Source: Phosphoribacter sp964647395
GTDB taxonomy: Bacteria > Actinomycetota > Actinomycetes > Actinomycetales > Dermatophilaceae
Length of the DNA stretch: 57,146 nt
Reading direction: 5' to 3'
NCBI GenBank assembly: GCA_964647395.1
Contig: CAZYHR010000005.1
Span: forward strand, 1-57,146
A model generated the notes under the pieces. That model was not told the origin of the DNA. It searched no databases and saw nothing but the letters and a program-made list of their open reading frames with translations. The translations under genes and the position numbers were made by a program. This document shows positions 16,007 to 25,080 of this stretch, piece after piece; the first letter of the stretch is position 1, and each line of letters begins with the position of its first letter.

Positions 16007-16681
16007 CTAGGTGACCGGCAGGTCGGGCGCCGCGAGCCGGGCCAGCTCACGGTCCAGGTTGGCGCGGGCGGTGGCCTCCCAGGTGTCGCGAGCGTAGTCG
16101 GTGGCATAGATGCGGTCGCGCGCGGCGAAGCCGCGCAGCACGGCGGCCCGGCCCATCCGGTATGCCGCCGCCGGCAGGTGCGCGTACTCCGCGCGGACCT
16201 GCTGGCAGTAGTCGTCGAACCGGGTCTCGGGCGCGCTGAGGACCCACAGGTCGGCGTCGTGGAAGGCCCGTTCGACGGCTGTGGCGTCCACGTCCAGGCC
16301 GTGCCCCGCGGTGAGCAGCACGAGGCGCTCCACCAGGTCGACGTCGTCCCCGGCCAGGTCCAGATCGGTCAGCTCGACCCGAGCCAGGTGCGCGCTGTCG
16401 GTCTCGTTGGCGCCGGCCGGGGCGTGCGGGTCGTAGACCGCGTCGTGATACCAGGCCGCGACCCGGCCCAGGGTGGCCTCGTGCTCGTCCACGGCCGCGG
16501 CGTCGCGCAACTCCTCCAGGGCCCAGAACAACTCGACGAGGTGCGTCGTGCGGTGGTAGTGCCGGTGCGGTTCCTGCCACCGCTGCAGTAGCCGGGTGCC
16601 GGCCAGCTGCACCGCATCGGGGAAGGAGTCCGGGGCGATCTCGGCCAGGTCCTGGCTCCACCAGGCGATGAGGGCGGGCAC
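16007..16681 (-). CDS. HD-domain metal-dependent phosphohydrolase
   Basis: The 224-residue cytosolic protein carries His/Asp metal motifs of the HD superfamily: HRHYHRTTHLVE near residue 40 and AAWYHDAVYD near residue 75, followed by VLLTAGHG and FHDADLWVLS. Relatives are annotated as predicted metal-dependent HD-superfamily phosphohydrolases with unknown, probably nucleotide, substrates. The gene is transcribed in the same direction as the permease upstream of it, 44 bp away, but no functional link is evident. Confidence 0.8.
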   Translation of the reverse strand: MPALIAWWSQDLAEIAPDSFPDAVQLAGTRLLQRWQEPHRHYHRTTHLVELFWALEELRDAAAVDEHEATLGRVAAWYHDAVYDPHAPAGANETDSAHLARVELTDLDLAGDDVDLVERLVLLTAGHGLDVDATAVERAFHDADLWVLSAPETRFDDYCQQVRAEYAHLPAAAYRMGRAAVLRGFAARDRIYATDYARDTWEATARANLDRELARLAAPDLPVT

Positions 16682-16725
16682 GACGTCAGTGTGTCAGGCC
16701 CGCCCGCACCGGTGGTCGGATCGAC

Positions 16726-18219
16726 TCACACCTCCAGGTGCGCGTCGAGCTTGGGCAGGCCGTGCCGAGCGACCTTGGCCCGGTAGTAGATGTAGGTGAG
16801 GCTGTGCCCGCCGACGAGCACGAGGGTGGCGATGACGTTGAAGTACCAGTGCGGGTTGCTGAAGTCGAAGGTCATCGACAGATAGGCGATGACCAGGAAG
16901 GCCAGGCACAGGTAGGAGGTGGCCGGGTAGCCGGGCATCTTGAAGGAGACCCCGCGGACCCGCCCGGCGGCGACCGCCCGGCGGTAGCCGATGTGCGAGA
17001 TGAAGATGGCGATCCAGCCGAACAGGATGGCTACGGCGGCCGCGCCGAGGATGATCTCGAAGGCCGAGGTGGCGCCGGCGAAGAAGATGAGCAGGATGCC
17101 GAACAGGACGACCAGCCCGAAGGTGAACAGCGAGCCCACGGGCACGCCGCGCCGGCTCATGGTCGTCGTCACCGCGGGGGCCATGCCGTTGGCGGCGAGG
17201 TTGCGCAGCAGGCGTCCGCCGGCGTAGATCGTCGCGTTGACGCCCGAGATCGCGGCGGTGAGGACGACGAAGTTCATGATGCCGGCCAGGCCGGGGATGT
17301 TGAGGCTGGCCAGGGCGGTGACGAACGGCGACTCCTTGCCGGAGTAGTCCGACCAGGGCAGCAGCATGGCCAGCACGAGGATCGCGCCGAGGTAGAAGAT
17401 GGCGATCCGGTAGACGACCGAGCGGACGGCGATCGGGATGGACCGATGCGGGTCGGCGGCCTCGCCGGCCGAGATGCCGACGATCTCGATCGCCGAGTAG
17501 GAGAACACGACGCCCTGCATGACCAGGATGACCGGCAGCCAGCCGTTGGGGGCGAAGCCGCCGTCGCCCCACAGGTTGCTCACCGAGGCCTTGGGGGTCA
17601 TGCCGAGCAGGACGATGACCAGTCCGGCGAGGATGAACAACACGATGGCGACGACCTTGACGGCGCTGGCGCCGAACTCGATGAAGCCGAACGCCCTGGC
17701 GGAGAACAGGTTCGAGCCGAGGATGAGGCACAGCGCGACGAACGACCAGATCCAGCCCGGCGCGTCGGGATACCAGTAGCCCATGTAGATGGCGATGGCG
17801 CTGACCTCGGCGATGGCGCCGAGACAGCCGAGGGTGACATAGGTCCAGCCGGTGATGTGCGCCAGCCAGGGGCTGACGAACTCGCGGGCGTAGGACACGA
17901 ACGCGCCGGTGGTCGGACGGTACATGACCATCTCGCCGACGGCGCGCATGAGCAGGTAGACGACCACGCTGACGATGAAGTAGGACACGAGCAGGGCCGG
18001 TCCGGCCCCCTTGATGCGAGCGCCGACGCCGAGGAACAGCCCGACGCCGACGGCGCCGCCGATGGCGATCATCTGGATCTGCAGGTTGGACAGGGTGTGC
18101 TGGTAGCCGTGGTCGCCGCGATCGACGTACTCGGCGTGGATGATCTCGCTCTGCAGTAGTTCGCCGGCGGTGCCGGTGGTGGGCATCTCGGGCAGGTCGT
18201 CGTGCTCGTTGTCGGACAT
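16726..18219 (-). CDS. APC-family amino acid permease
   Basis: This 497-residue, 12-helix transporter belongs to the amino acid-polyamine-organocation family, AAT subgroup. It has the N-terminal NLQIQMIAIGGAVGVGLFLGVGA signature and the GEMVMYRPTTGAFVSYAREF segment following helix 3. Members import amino acids such as asparagine, GABA or aromatic amino acids by proton symport. The exact substrate cannot be told. The ATG at 18219 is chosen because GGAG precedes it; a TTG two codons earlier is possible. The amidohydrolase gene lies 67 bp upstream on the same strand and may supply the substrate. Confidence 0.9.
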   Translation of the reverse strand: MSDNEHDDLPEMPTTGTAGELLQSEIIHAEYVDRGDHGYQHTLSNLQIQMIAIGGAVGVGLFLGVGARIKGAGPALLVSYFIVSVVVYLLMRAVGEMVMYRPTTGAFVSYAREFVSPWLAHITGWTYVTLGCLGAIAEVSAIAIYMGYWYPDAPGWIWSFVALCLILGSNLFSARAFGFIEFGASAVKVVAIVLFILAGLVIVLLGMTPKASVSNLWGDGGFAPNGWLPVILVMQGVVFSYSAIEIVGISAGEAADPHRSIPIAVRSVVYRIAIFYLGAILVLAMLLPWSDYSGKESPFVTALASLNIPGLAGIMNFVVLTAAISGVNATIYAGGRLLRNLAANGMAPAVTTTMSRRGVPVGSLFTFGLVVLFGILLIFFAGATSAFEIILGAAAVAILFGWIAIFISHIGYRRAVAAGRVRGVSFKMPGYPATSYLCLAFLVIAYLSMTFDFSNPHWYFNVIATLVLVGGHSLTYIYYRAKVARHGLPKLDAHLEV

Positions 18220-18286
18220 CGTCAACTCCAGCGGTGAGGATGAACGGGGTGGGTGCCGGGCTGCGCGGGGTTGTCCCGCGTCGTGG

Positions 18287-19879
18287 TCAGGGGGCCGGGT
18301 GGACCCGCTGGCCCCGCACCCAGGTCTGCGTCACGTGGGTCGAGGCGATGTCGGCGACGGCCACGGTGAGCACGTCGCGATCGAGGACGACGAAACTGCC
18401 CTCGTAGCCGGGAGCGATCTGTCCGAGCCGGTCCAGCGACATCGTCCGGGCAGCGCGCGAAGTGTAGAGCAGCAGCGCCTGGGGCACCGTCACCGCTTCG
18501 TCCTGGCCGATGTCCGCACCGGTGTGGGCGCGGCGCTCGACCGCGGCCTGGATCGACACGAAGACGTTGTCGGCGTCGTCCCACGCGGTGGCCGGGGCGT
18601 CGGAGGACAGCGCGGTGGCCGGCACGTGCTCGAAGAACGAGCGGATCGGATAGGCGATCCGGAACTGCTCGGGCGACAGGTTGTCCTGGTAGGCGTCGAA
18701 CTCGGCGAAGAAGAAGATCGTGTGGCTGACCACGGCGAAGCTCATCCGTGCCTCGGCGATCCGCTGCATGCGGGCGCGGGAGAACAGGGTCGCGTGGTCC
18801 AGGCGGATCGAGGGGACGTCGGTCAGCCAGGGCTGCTCGTCCTCGAACATGCCGATGACGTGGTCCAGGGCCGCGTCGCCCATGGCGTGGACGGCGACCT
18901 GGACCCGGTTGCGCCGCGCCCAGTCGGCGGCGGCCCGCAGGTCGTCGTCGGTCGTGGTCCGCAACCCGTGGGTGCAGGTGCCCGGATAGGCGTCGGCGGT
19001 CCAGGCGGTGCGGTTGGAGTAGGCGCCGTCCATGAACAGCTTGACGCCGGCGATGCGCACCCGCCCGGTGCGCTGGTCCTCGGACAGTTCCGGCGGGGCG
19101 TGCTTGATGTGCTCCCACCCGAGGTAGAGGCCGGCCTGCGGCACCCAGCCGAGCTGCTCGGCCGCCCGGAAGGTCTCCAGCGGGGCGTCGATCATCGTCG
19201 CGTAGAGATCGCCGACCCCGACGATGCCGCGCTCGACGAAGTGCGTGGTGAGCCCGGCGAGGCGCCGCTGCAGCTCGTCCGGCGCGACGGCGGGGATGAG
19301 GTCGGCCACGACGTCGGTGGCCGCCGGCTCGATGAGCCGGCCGTTGAGCTCGCCGTCCTCGTCGCGGCCGAAGGCGCCCCCGGGCGGGTCGGGGGTCTGC
19401 CGGGTGACCCCGGCCAGGGCCAGCGCGCGGGAGTTGACGACCGCCGCGTGGCCGCAGCAGCGCCGCACGAAGACCGGTTGGCTGGTCGAGATGGCATCCA
19501 GATCGCGCCGGTGCGGGTGGCGGCCCTCGGGGAAGGACGCCTCGTCGTAGCCGTAGGCCTCGATCCAGGTGTCCGGCCCGCGCCCGACGGTGGGGCTGGC
19601 CGCGACCGCGGCCAGCATCTGCTCCAGCGAGCGCACGCTCGGCGGCAGACAGCACACCGAGCCGACCAGGTTAGCCATGAAGGCCGGGTGGGTGTGCACG
19701 TCGAGCAGGCCGGGCAGCACGGTGGCTCCGTGCAGGTCGAGGACCGGCTCGCCGTCGGCCGGTGCGGGCGCGTCCGCGCCGGCCCCGACCCAGCTGACCA
19801 CCCCGTCCTTGATCCGGAACGCCTCGGCGAGGTCGTGCTCGTCGCGGCCGGTGAAAACTTTGGCGTTGGTCACCAGCAT
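18287..19879 (-). CDS. YtcJ-like amidohydrolase (Amidohydro_3 family)
   Basis: The 530-residue protein is a metal-dependent amidohydrolase. It has a small beta domain (VTNAKVFTGRDEHDLAEAF), the HTHPAF metal motif after GATVLPGLLDV, ARRNRVQVAVHAMGDAALD, RLDHATLFS, and a final Asp in TALSSDAPA. Such enzymes hydrolyse amides, N-acyl amino acids or formamides, and several are exported or membrane-linked. No signal peptide is seen here. The gene is followed by an amino-acid permease, which suggests hydrolysis of an amino acid derivative. GGAAGGGG is placed before the ATG. Confidence 0.87.
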   Translation of the reverse strand: MLVTNAKVFTGRDEHDLAEAFRIKDGVVSWVGAGADAPAPADGEPVLDLHGATVLPGLLDVHTHPAFMANLVGSVCCLPPSVRSLEQMLAAVAASPTVGRGPDTWIEAYGYDEASFPEGRHPHRRDLDAISTSQPVFVRRCCGHAAVVNSRALALAGVTRQTPDPPGGAFGRDEDGELNGRLIEPAATDVVADLIPAVAPDELQRRLAGLTTHFVERGIVGVGDLYATMIDAPLETFRAAEQLGWVPQAGLYLGWEHIKHAPPELSEDQRTGRVRIAGVKLFMDGAYSNRTAWTADAYPGTCTHGLRTTTDDDLRAAADWARRNRVQVAVHAMGDAALDHVIGMFEDEQPWLTDVPSIRLDHATLFSRARMQRIAEARMSFAVVSHTIFFFAEFDAYQDNLSPEQFRIAYPIRSFFEHVPATALSSDAPATAWDDADNVFVSIQAAVERRAHTGADIGQDEAVTVPQALLLYTSRAARTMSLDRLGQIAPGYEGSFVVLDRDVLTVAVADIASTHVTQTWVRGQRVHPAP

Positions 19880-19983
19880 GGCCAGACCCCTTCCGTCGTC
19901 GGCAGGTGCGCTGGGGGCAACGTACTCCCACCGGGCCGTCGTGCCCAGCATCGGCCGAAACACACTCGGTATGCCGCGCCGGG

Positions 19984-22080
19984 TCACCCGGTCGCGGCCA
20001 GTGGCTCCGGTAGGTCGTCGGCGTGCACGACGACGAGCTCGGACACCGCCCGGGTCAGCACGACGTAGAGCCGGCGCAGGCCGGTGCGCCGGTCCGGCTC
20101 GGCCGCGGCGATGGCGGCCGGTTCGACGACGACGACCCGGTCGAACTCCAGGCCCTTGGCCACGGTCGCGGGCACGACGTCGATCTGGTGCTCGACGTCG
20201 CCGTGGTCCACGCCGAGCACGCCGTGCTCGAGGCCGTCGGCGCTCAGCGCGGCCGACAGGTCCGGGACGGCGGCGTCGGCGGCGATGACACCCACCGACC
20301 CGGGCTGCGCCGCAGCCTCGCGGGCGGCCGAGACCACCGCCGCCGTCCGTCGCCCGGGGTCGGTCCGGTGCACCAGCAGCCGCCCCGGGTTGTCGCGGAC
20401 CGACCTGGGCACCCCGAGCCCGGGGGCCATGTGCGGCAGGAGGCGGGCGGCATACTCGATGACCCGGGCCGGCACCCGGAAGCCGCGGTCGAGGATCTCC
20501 AGGTGGCTGTCCGGCTTGCCGAGGTGGGCCAGTGCCGTCTGCCAGCTGTCGGTCGCCCACGGGGTGGTGCCCTGGGCGAGGTCGCCGAGCACGGTCACCG
20601 AGCCGGTGGAACAGCGTCGGCCGACGGCGCGCAACTGCATCGGCGACAGGTCCTGCGCCTCGTCGACGATGACGTGGCCGAGGCTGGGGATGCGGTCGAC
20701 CAGGTCGGTCAGCTCGTCGATGAGCACCAGGTCCGCGGCCGACCAGCGGACCGCTCCCTTGCTGCGTGGAGCCTTGTCCCACAGCAGGATCCGTTGCTCC
20801 TGCGGATCCAGCAGCGCCTCCGCGTGCCGGGCGAGTTCGGCCGGGTCGGCCAGCAGCCGGGTCAGCACCGCGCGGGGGTCCACCGCCGGCCACAGCGCGG
20901 CGGCGTACGAGCGGACCGGCGCGCTGCGCGCGACGGCGTCCTGGACCCGGTCGTCGGGGGAGTCGCCGGCGCGCTCCATCTCGACGAGCACCAGGTGGGC
21001 CAGCCGCTGGGGCAGCATCGCGCGGGCCGCGCCGTAGCGCACCCCGCGGGCCAGCAACTCGTCGAGCACCTGCTGCACGGCGGAGGCCGCGACCCGCCAG
21101 CGGCGGGCCCCGCGCGGCACGACGAGCGGCTCGGCCGCGCTGCCGACGTGCGCCCAGACAGCTCGGCGAAGCAGCTCGGCCATCCGCGGATCCCCTTTGA
21201 GCACAGCCCGATCCGTGGGATCGAGAGCCTTGACCGGGGCGGTCCCGACGAGCCCCGCCGCGGTCGTGTGCCGCACGTCGACCTCACCGAGCGCAGGCAG
21301 CACCGCGCCGATGTGCTCGAGGAACGCGGTGTTGGGTCCGACGACCAGGATCCCGGCCCGCGACAGGCGGTCCCGGTGGGCATAGAGCAGCCAGGCCGCC
21401 CGGTGCAGGCCGACGGCGGTCTTGCCGGTGCCCGGGGCACCCTGGATGCACACCGACGTGCCCAGCCCGGCCCGGACGATCTGGTCCTGCTCGGGCTGGA
21501 TCGTCGCGACGATGTCGCGCATCGGGCCGACGCGGGGCCGCTCGATCTCGGTCTGCAGGATCGTGCTGCGGGTGTCGGCCTCGGAGCGGTCGAGCAGGTG
21601 CTCGTCCTCGAAGGCCGTGAGGCGTCCGCGTTCGACGCCGAACCGGCGGCGCAGCGCCACGTCCATCGGTGCGGCCCGGCTGGCCCGGTAGAAGGCACCG
21701 GACAACTCGGCCCGCCAGTCGAGGACGAGCGGGTCGCCGGCCTCGTCGTGGATGTGCCGCCGGCCGATGTACAGCGTCTGGTGGCCGGCCATCGGCTTCG
21801 CCAGGGACAGGCGGCCGAAGAACAGGGTCGAGGCGGGATCGTCGGTGAGTGCCTGGACCCGCGCGTGCAGGGTCAGGGCCAGGAACTCACCGGACACCTT
21901 GTCCGAGGCGGTGGCGTTGTCCCGCAACGATTCCGTCTTGCGGCGCATCCGGGCCAGCTCGGTGCGGGCCCGGTCGAGGTAGGCCTGTTCGCGGGCCAGC
22001 TCGGCCTGCTCGGCGGTCGGCTGCGGCCGGTGCCCGGTGAGCGGTCCGGCGGCATCGGGAGGGTGGTCGGTCGAGGGCAT
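19984..22080 (-). CDS. HelD-like RNA polymerase-recycling ATPase (UvrD/Rep-type)
   Basis: HelD proteins bind RNA polymerase and use ATP to release stalled enzyme from DNA. The 698-residue product has an N-terminal antiparallel coiled coil (AELAREQAYLDRARTELARM), then the superfamily 1 motor: Walker A GAPGTGKT at 214-221, VIVDEAQDLSPMQLRAV, GDLAQGTTPW, and LRRLYVVLTRAVSELVVVH at the end. It is near the size of actinobacterial (class II) HelD. The ATG at 22080 is chosen because a -35/-10 promoter lies just upstream; an earlier TTG start would overlap that promoter. Some actinobacterial HelD proteins give rifampicin tolerance. Confidence 0.87.
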   Translation of the reverse strand: MPSTDHPPDAAGPLTGHRPQPTAEQAELAREQAYLDRARTELARMRRKTESLRDNATASDKVSGEFLALTLHARVQALTDDPASTLFFGRLSLAKPMAGHQTLYIGRRHIHDEAGDPLVLDWRAELSGAFYRASRAAPMDVALRRRFGVERGRLTAFEDEHLLDRSEADTRSTILQTEIERPRVGPMRDIVATIQPEQDQIVRAGLGTSVCIQGAPGTGKTAVGLHRAAWLLYAHRDRLSRAGILVVGPNTAFLEHIGAVLPALGEVDVRHTTAAGLVGTAPVKALDPTDRAVLKGDPRMAELLRRAVWAHVGSAAEPLVVPRGARRWRVAASAVQQVLDELLARGVRYGAARAMLPQRLAHLVLVEMERAGDSPDDRVQDAVARSAPVRSYAAALWPAVDPRAVLTRLLADPAELARHAEALLDPQEQRILLWDKAPRSKGAVRWSAADLVLIDELTDLVDRIPSLGHVIVDEAQDLSPMQLRAVGRRCSTGSVTVLGDLAQGTTPWATDSWQTALAHLGKPDSHLEILDRGFRVPARVIEYAARLLPHMAPGLGVPRSVRDNPGRLLVHRTDPGRRTAAVVSAAREAAAQPGSVGVIAADAAVPDLSAALSADGLEHGVLGVDHGDVEHQIDVVPATVAKGLEFDRVVVVEPAAIAAAEPDRRTGLRRLYVVLTRAVSELVVVHADDLPEPLAATG

Positions 22081-22114
22081 GGCCAGGCGCCTCCGGCGAG
22101 GTGGGGGAGGAGCG

Positions 22115-22143
22115 TTTCTACTCCGATCCCGGCCGTCAGTCAA
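22115..22143 (-). promoter_or_regulatory. Candidate sigma-A promoter of helD
   Basis: On the minus strand TTGACT (22143-22138), a 17-bp spacer and TAGAAA (22120-22115) stand about 35 bp before the ATG. A GGAGG ribosome binding site follows, so this gene is expressed with a leader, unlike many neighbours. Confidence 0.6.
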
Positions 22144-22164
22144 CCTCGCCCGGCGCGGCCCGGG

Positions 22165-23070
22165 TCAGCGCACGGTGATGTCGCCGCTGCGGGTCTGCAC
22201 CCGGACCGGCACGGCGGAACTCGGGTCGGACGTGACGAGGACCTCCGTGTCGCCGCTGGACGTGTCGGTCCGGATGGCCGGTGCCGGGTCGGCGGGGATG
22301 TCCAGGGAGACGTCGCCGCTGCTGGTCGTGATGCTCACCGAGGACAGGGGGCCGACGAGTTGGGCGGTGACGTCGCCGGACGAGGTGGTCACCTCGACCC
22401 GGCCGGCGGTGGACGGGCAGGCGGTGACGTCACCCGAGTTCGTCCGCACGGTCAGCGCCGTGGCGATGCGGCACGCCTCGACGTCACCCGAGCCGGTCTG
22501 GATGCTCGCGCTGTCGGCGTCCTCGACCCGGACGTCGCCGCTGCCGGTGCGCACGCTCACCCTGACCCCCTGCGTGTCGCGGGGCACCTGGACCACGAAG
22601 TCCACCCAGCAGGCGGCCCGCCCGGCGCACGGGCTGTCGACGATCAGGGCACCGTCGGTGACCTGCTCGCGGGGGGCCGGCCGGTCCTCGGCCCGGCCGG
22701 ACCAGTGCAGCGTGCGGCTGACCGCGACGTCCGCCCGGTCGGCCCGCAGGACCTGCACGTCGCTGCTGCCGAGGTCGCGCAGCTCGACCCGGGTGACGCC
22801 GGGATAACTGCTCTGCTCGGTGACCTGGTGGGCCAGCGCGAGCTGCCACCAGCTCAGTCCGGCGGCGATCATGACGACGCCGGCCAGGATCGCGCCGACC
22901 AGCAGCCAAGCCGGTCGTCCCGGCACCGGACGCTCCGGCTGGTATGCCGCGCGCCGGGCCACCGGGTCCGGCTGCGGCACCGGTTGCGGGGAGTAGGCGT
23001 CCGATTGCGGGGTGTAGCCGTCCGGCGTGGGCCAGACCGGGGCGTCCGTCGGGGTGGTGGGGCCGGTCAT
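22165..23070 (-). CDS. DUF4097-family adhesin-like membrane protein
   Basis: The 301-residue protein has a Pro-rich cytosolic N-terminus with YTPQ/QP repeats, one transmembrane helix near residues 53-75, and an outer beta-helix of repeated SGDV strands (TGSGDV, NSGDVTA, SSGDVTA, SSGDVSLDI), the mark of DUF4097. Its function is not established. Its ATG overlaps the end of the response-regulator gene by 4 nt, so it is the last gene of a kinase-regulator-DUF4097 operon. It may be a sensor accessory or a surface protein regulated by that pair. Confidence 0.85.
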   Translation of the reverse strand: MTGPTTPTDAPVWPTPDGYTPQSDAYSPQPVPQPDPVARRAAYQPERPVPGRPAWLLVGAILAGVVMIAAGLSWWQLALAHQVTEQSSYPGVTRVELRDLGSSDVQVLRADRADVAVSRTLHWSGRAEDRPAPREQVTDGALIVDSPCAGRAACWVDFVVQVPRDTQGVRVSVRTGSGDVRVEDADSASIQTGSGDVEACRIATALTVRTNSGDVTACPSTAGRVEVTTSSGDVTAQLVGPLSSVSITTSSGDVSLDIPADPAPAIRTDTSSGDTEVLVTSDPSSAVPVRVQTRSGDITVR

Positions 23071-23720
23071 CGGGACTCCTTGGCGGCGAGGAACTGGAGC
23101 ACGGCCAGCACTCGGCGGTGCGGGTTGGCGTGGTGGGAGAGGTCGAGCTTGCCGAAGATCGCGTTGACGTGGTTGGCCACCGCGCTCTCGGAGACCACGA
23201 GGGATTCGGCGATGCCCGCGTTGGACAGGCCCTCGGCCATCTTGGCCAGCACCTCGTGCTCGCGCGGGGTGAGCCGGGCCAGGGGCGAGCCCGCGCGGCG
23301 CACCAGCAGTTGGGCGACGACCTCGGGGTCCAGGGCGCTGCCGCCGTCGGCGACTCGCCGGACCGCGGCGAGGAAGTCGTCGACGTCGGCCACCCGGTCC
23401 TTGAGCAGATAGCCCACGGACGTCGTCGACCCGGCGAGCAGCTCTGCGGCGTAACGCTCCTCGACGTACTGGCTGAGAATGAGGATCGAGGTGGCCGGCC
23501 ACCGGTCGCGGATCTGCAGGGCCGCCCGGATGCCCTCGTCGGTGAACGTGGGGGGCATCCGCACGTCGACGACGGCCAGGTCGGGCCGGTGTTGGTCGAC
23601 GGCGGACAGCAGGGCCTCGGCGTTGTCCACCGCGGCGACCGTCTCGATGCCGTCGACGGCCAGCAGTCGCACCAGACCCTCGCGCAGCAGGGTGGAGTCC
23701 TCGGCGATCACGACACGCAT
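23067..23720 (-). CDS. NarL/LuxR-type response regulator
   Basis: The 217-residue product has a receiver domain with the likely phosphoacceptor Asp52 (LAVVDVRMPP), Lys in GYLLKDRV, and a C-terminal LuxR-type HTH (LTPREHEVLAKMAEGLSNAGIA, then VSESAVANHVNAIFGKL). It would be phosphorylated by the kinase encoded immediately upstream (13-bp overlap) and regulate transcription. The co-transcribed DUF4097 gene is an obvious candidate target. Confidence 0.93.
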   Translation of the reverse strand: MRVVIAEDSTLLREGLVRLLAVDGIETVAAVDNAEALLSAVDQHRPDLAVVDVRMPPTFTDEGIRAALQIRDRWPATSILILSQYVEERYAAELLAGSTTSVGYLLKDRVADVDDFLAAVRRVADGGSALDPEVVAQLLVRRAGSPLARLTPREHEVLAKMAEGLSNAGIAESLVVSESAVANHVNAIFGKLDLSHHANPHRRVLAVLQFLAAKESR

Positions 23721-24958
23721 GGCAGCAGCACCTCCAGGCTGGTGGGTCCGCCGGCCGGGCTGTGCACGCTCAGGGTGCCCTCGACCGCGGCGATGCGCTG
23801 CCGCAGGCCGGTCAGGCCGGTCCCCCGACCGGGGTCGGCCCCACCGATCCCGTTGTCCACGACCCGGATCCGCAGGGTCGGCCCGACGTAGCCGGCCGAC
23901 ACCTCGACCTGGCTGGCGCCCGAGTGCCGGACGACGTTGGTCAGCGCCTCGGAAACGACGAAGTAGGCGACCGCTTCGATCTGGCGGGGTGGGCGCACCG
24001 GCAGGTCGACGGCCAGCGCGACCGGCATGGGCATCCGGCCGGCCAGCCCGGACAGCGCCGCGTCCAGGCCGCGGTCGTCGAGCACGGCGGGGTGCAGGCC
24101 GCGGACGATGCCGCGCAGCTCGGTCAGCGCTGCCTTGGCCTCGGTGTGGGCCTGCTCCAGGGCGTGCCGGGCCGGGTCGGGCAGGTCGGGCAACGTCGCG
24201 CGGGCGATGCCGAGGTTCATCGCCAGGGAGGTGAGCCGTTGCTGCGCGCCGTCGTGCAGGTCGCGTTCGATCCGGCGCCGCTCGGCGTCGGCGGCCTCCA
24301 CGGCGGCCGAGCGGGACTCCTGCAGCTGCTCCACCCGATGCTCGAGGGCGGCGGCCGGATCGGCGCCGAGCAGCGCGGCGGCCAGGTGGGCGTCGGCGAA
24401 GGTCACCAGCCGGGCCAGCGGGGCGACGCTGACCAGGCCGACCACGCCGGCCAGGGTGCCGACCGAGTTGGCGACCGGGGCCGGTACGCCCGGCAGCAGG
24501 CCGGCCAAGGGTGGCGTCACGTGGGCGAACGAGGTGACCAGCAGCACCGACCCGCCGAACAGCGCGACCAGCACGGCGCCGGCGGCCAGGGCCGCGGTGC
24601 CCCACAGCAGGCCGTGGCACCACGCCCGCCACCAGGCACCCGAGCGCAGCGTCGCGGCATACCAACCCAGCAGGCCGGGACGGGAGACCCGCCGGGGCGG
24701 GGTGATGTGCCAGTCGACGAAGGCGGCCAGCCGGCTGCGGTTGAGGGCGGCCAGGGCGTCGACCGCCACGGTGAGCAGGGCGAAGCACACCAGGGCCCCG
24801 AGCACGGTCGGGACCAGCCCGAGCGACAAGGAGGTCAGCATGGTGAGCAGGGGCGTGGCCAGGGCGCCGAGCAGCGCTCCGCAGAGCACGTTGAGGACCG
24901 CTCGGCCACCGTGGACCGCACGGTAGGGCAGTCCGGCCCGGGTCGTGCTCGTCGTCAT
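23708..24958 (-). CDS. Sensor histidine kinase, HisKA_3 (DesK/NarX-like) family
   Basis: The 416-residue protein has an N-terminal membrane region with about four to five hydrophobic helices, followed by the HisKA_3 dimerisation segment RRRIERDLHDGAQQRL, where His235 is the expected phosphorylation site. The HATPase_c domain follows (VSEALTNVVRHSGAS, VVDNGIGGADPGRGTGLTGLRQRI). The input domain resembles the poorly defined sensor regions common in actinobacteria, and the stimulus is unknown. A TAGCGT box lies seven bases before the ATG, so the operon probably starts with a leaderless mRNA. Confidence 0.92.
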   Translation of the reverse strand: MTTSTTRAGLPYRAVHGGRAVLNVLCGALLGALATPLLTMLTSLSLGLVPTVLGALVCFALLTVAVDALAALNRSRLAAFVDWHITPPRRVSRPGLLGWYAATLRSGAWWRAWCHGLLWGTAALAAGAVLVALFGGSVLLVTSFAHVTPPLAGLLPGVPAPVANSVGTLAGVVGLVSVAPLARLVTFADAHLAAALLGADPAAALEHRVEQLQESRSAAVEAADAERRRIERDLHDGAQQRLTSLAMNLGIARATLPDLPDPARHALEQAHTEAKAALTELRGIVRGLHPAVLDDRGLDAALSGLAGRMPMPVALAVDLPVRPPRQIEAVAYFVVSEALTNVVRHSGASQVEVSAGYVGPTLRIRVVDNGIGGADPGRGTGLTGLRQRIAAVEGTLSVHSPAGGPTSLEVLLPCVS

Positions 24959-24965
24959 GGGAACG

Positions 24966-24971
24966 ACGCTA
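24966..24971 (-). promoter_or_regulatory. Candidate leaderless -10 box of the kinase operon
   Basis: On the minus strand TAGCGT is followed by seven bases and the ATG at 24958. Confidence 0.55.
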
Positions 24972-25006
24972 CGGGAGGTGCGCCGATCTGTCGTTGGCAG
25001 CCGATG

Positions 25007-25043
25007 CCGTCCCGGGGGTGGCACTACCGCCACCCCGGGACGG
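25007..25043 (-). terminator. Hairpin terminator after htrA-like gene
   Basis: A 14-15-bp GC stem with one bulge (25007-25021 with 25030-25043) lies between the end of the protease gene and the kinase promoter on the same strand. It separates the two transcripts. Confidence 0.75.
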
Positions 25044-25080
25044 CCCGGTGTCGGCACCGGCGGAGGTCACCCCGTCCGGC

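Noticed and set aside
20023..23412. 1129-codon plus-strand ORF
   Set aside because: It is antisense to HelD, the DUF4097 gene and the regulator gene, with the Val/Gly/Arg-rich composition typical of high-GC shadow frames and no family motifs.
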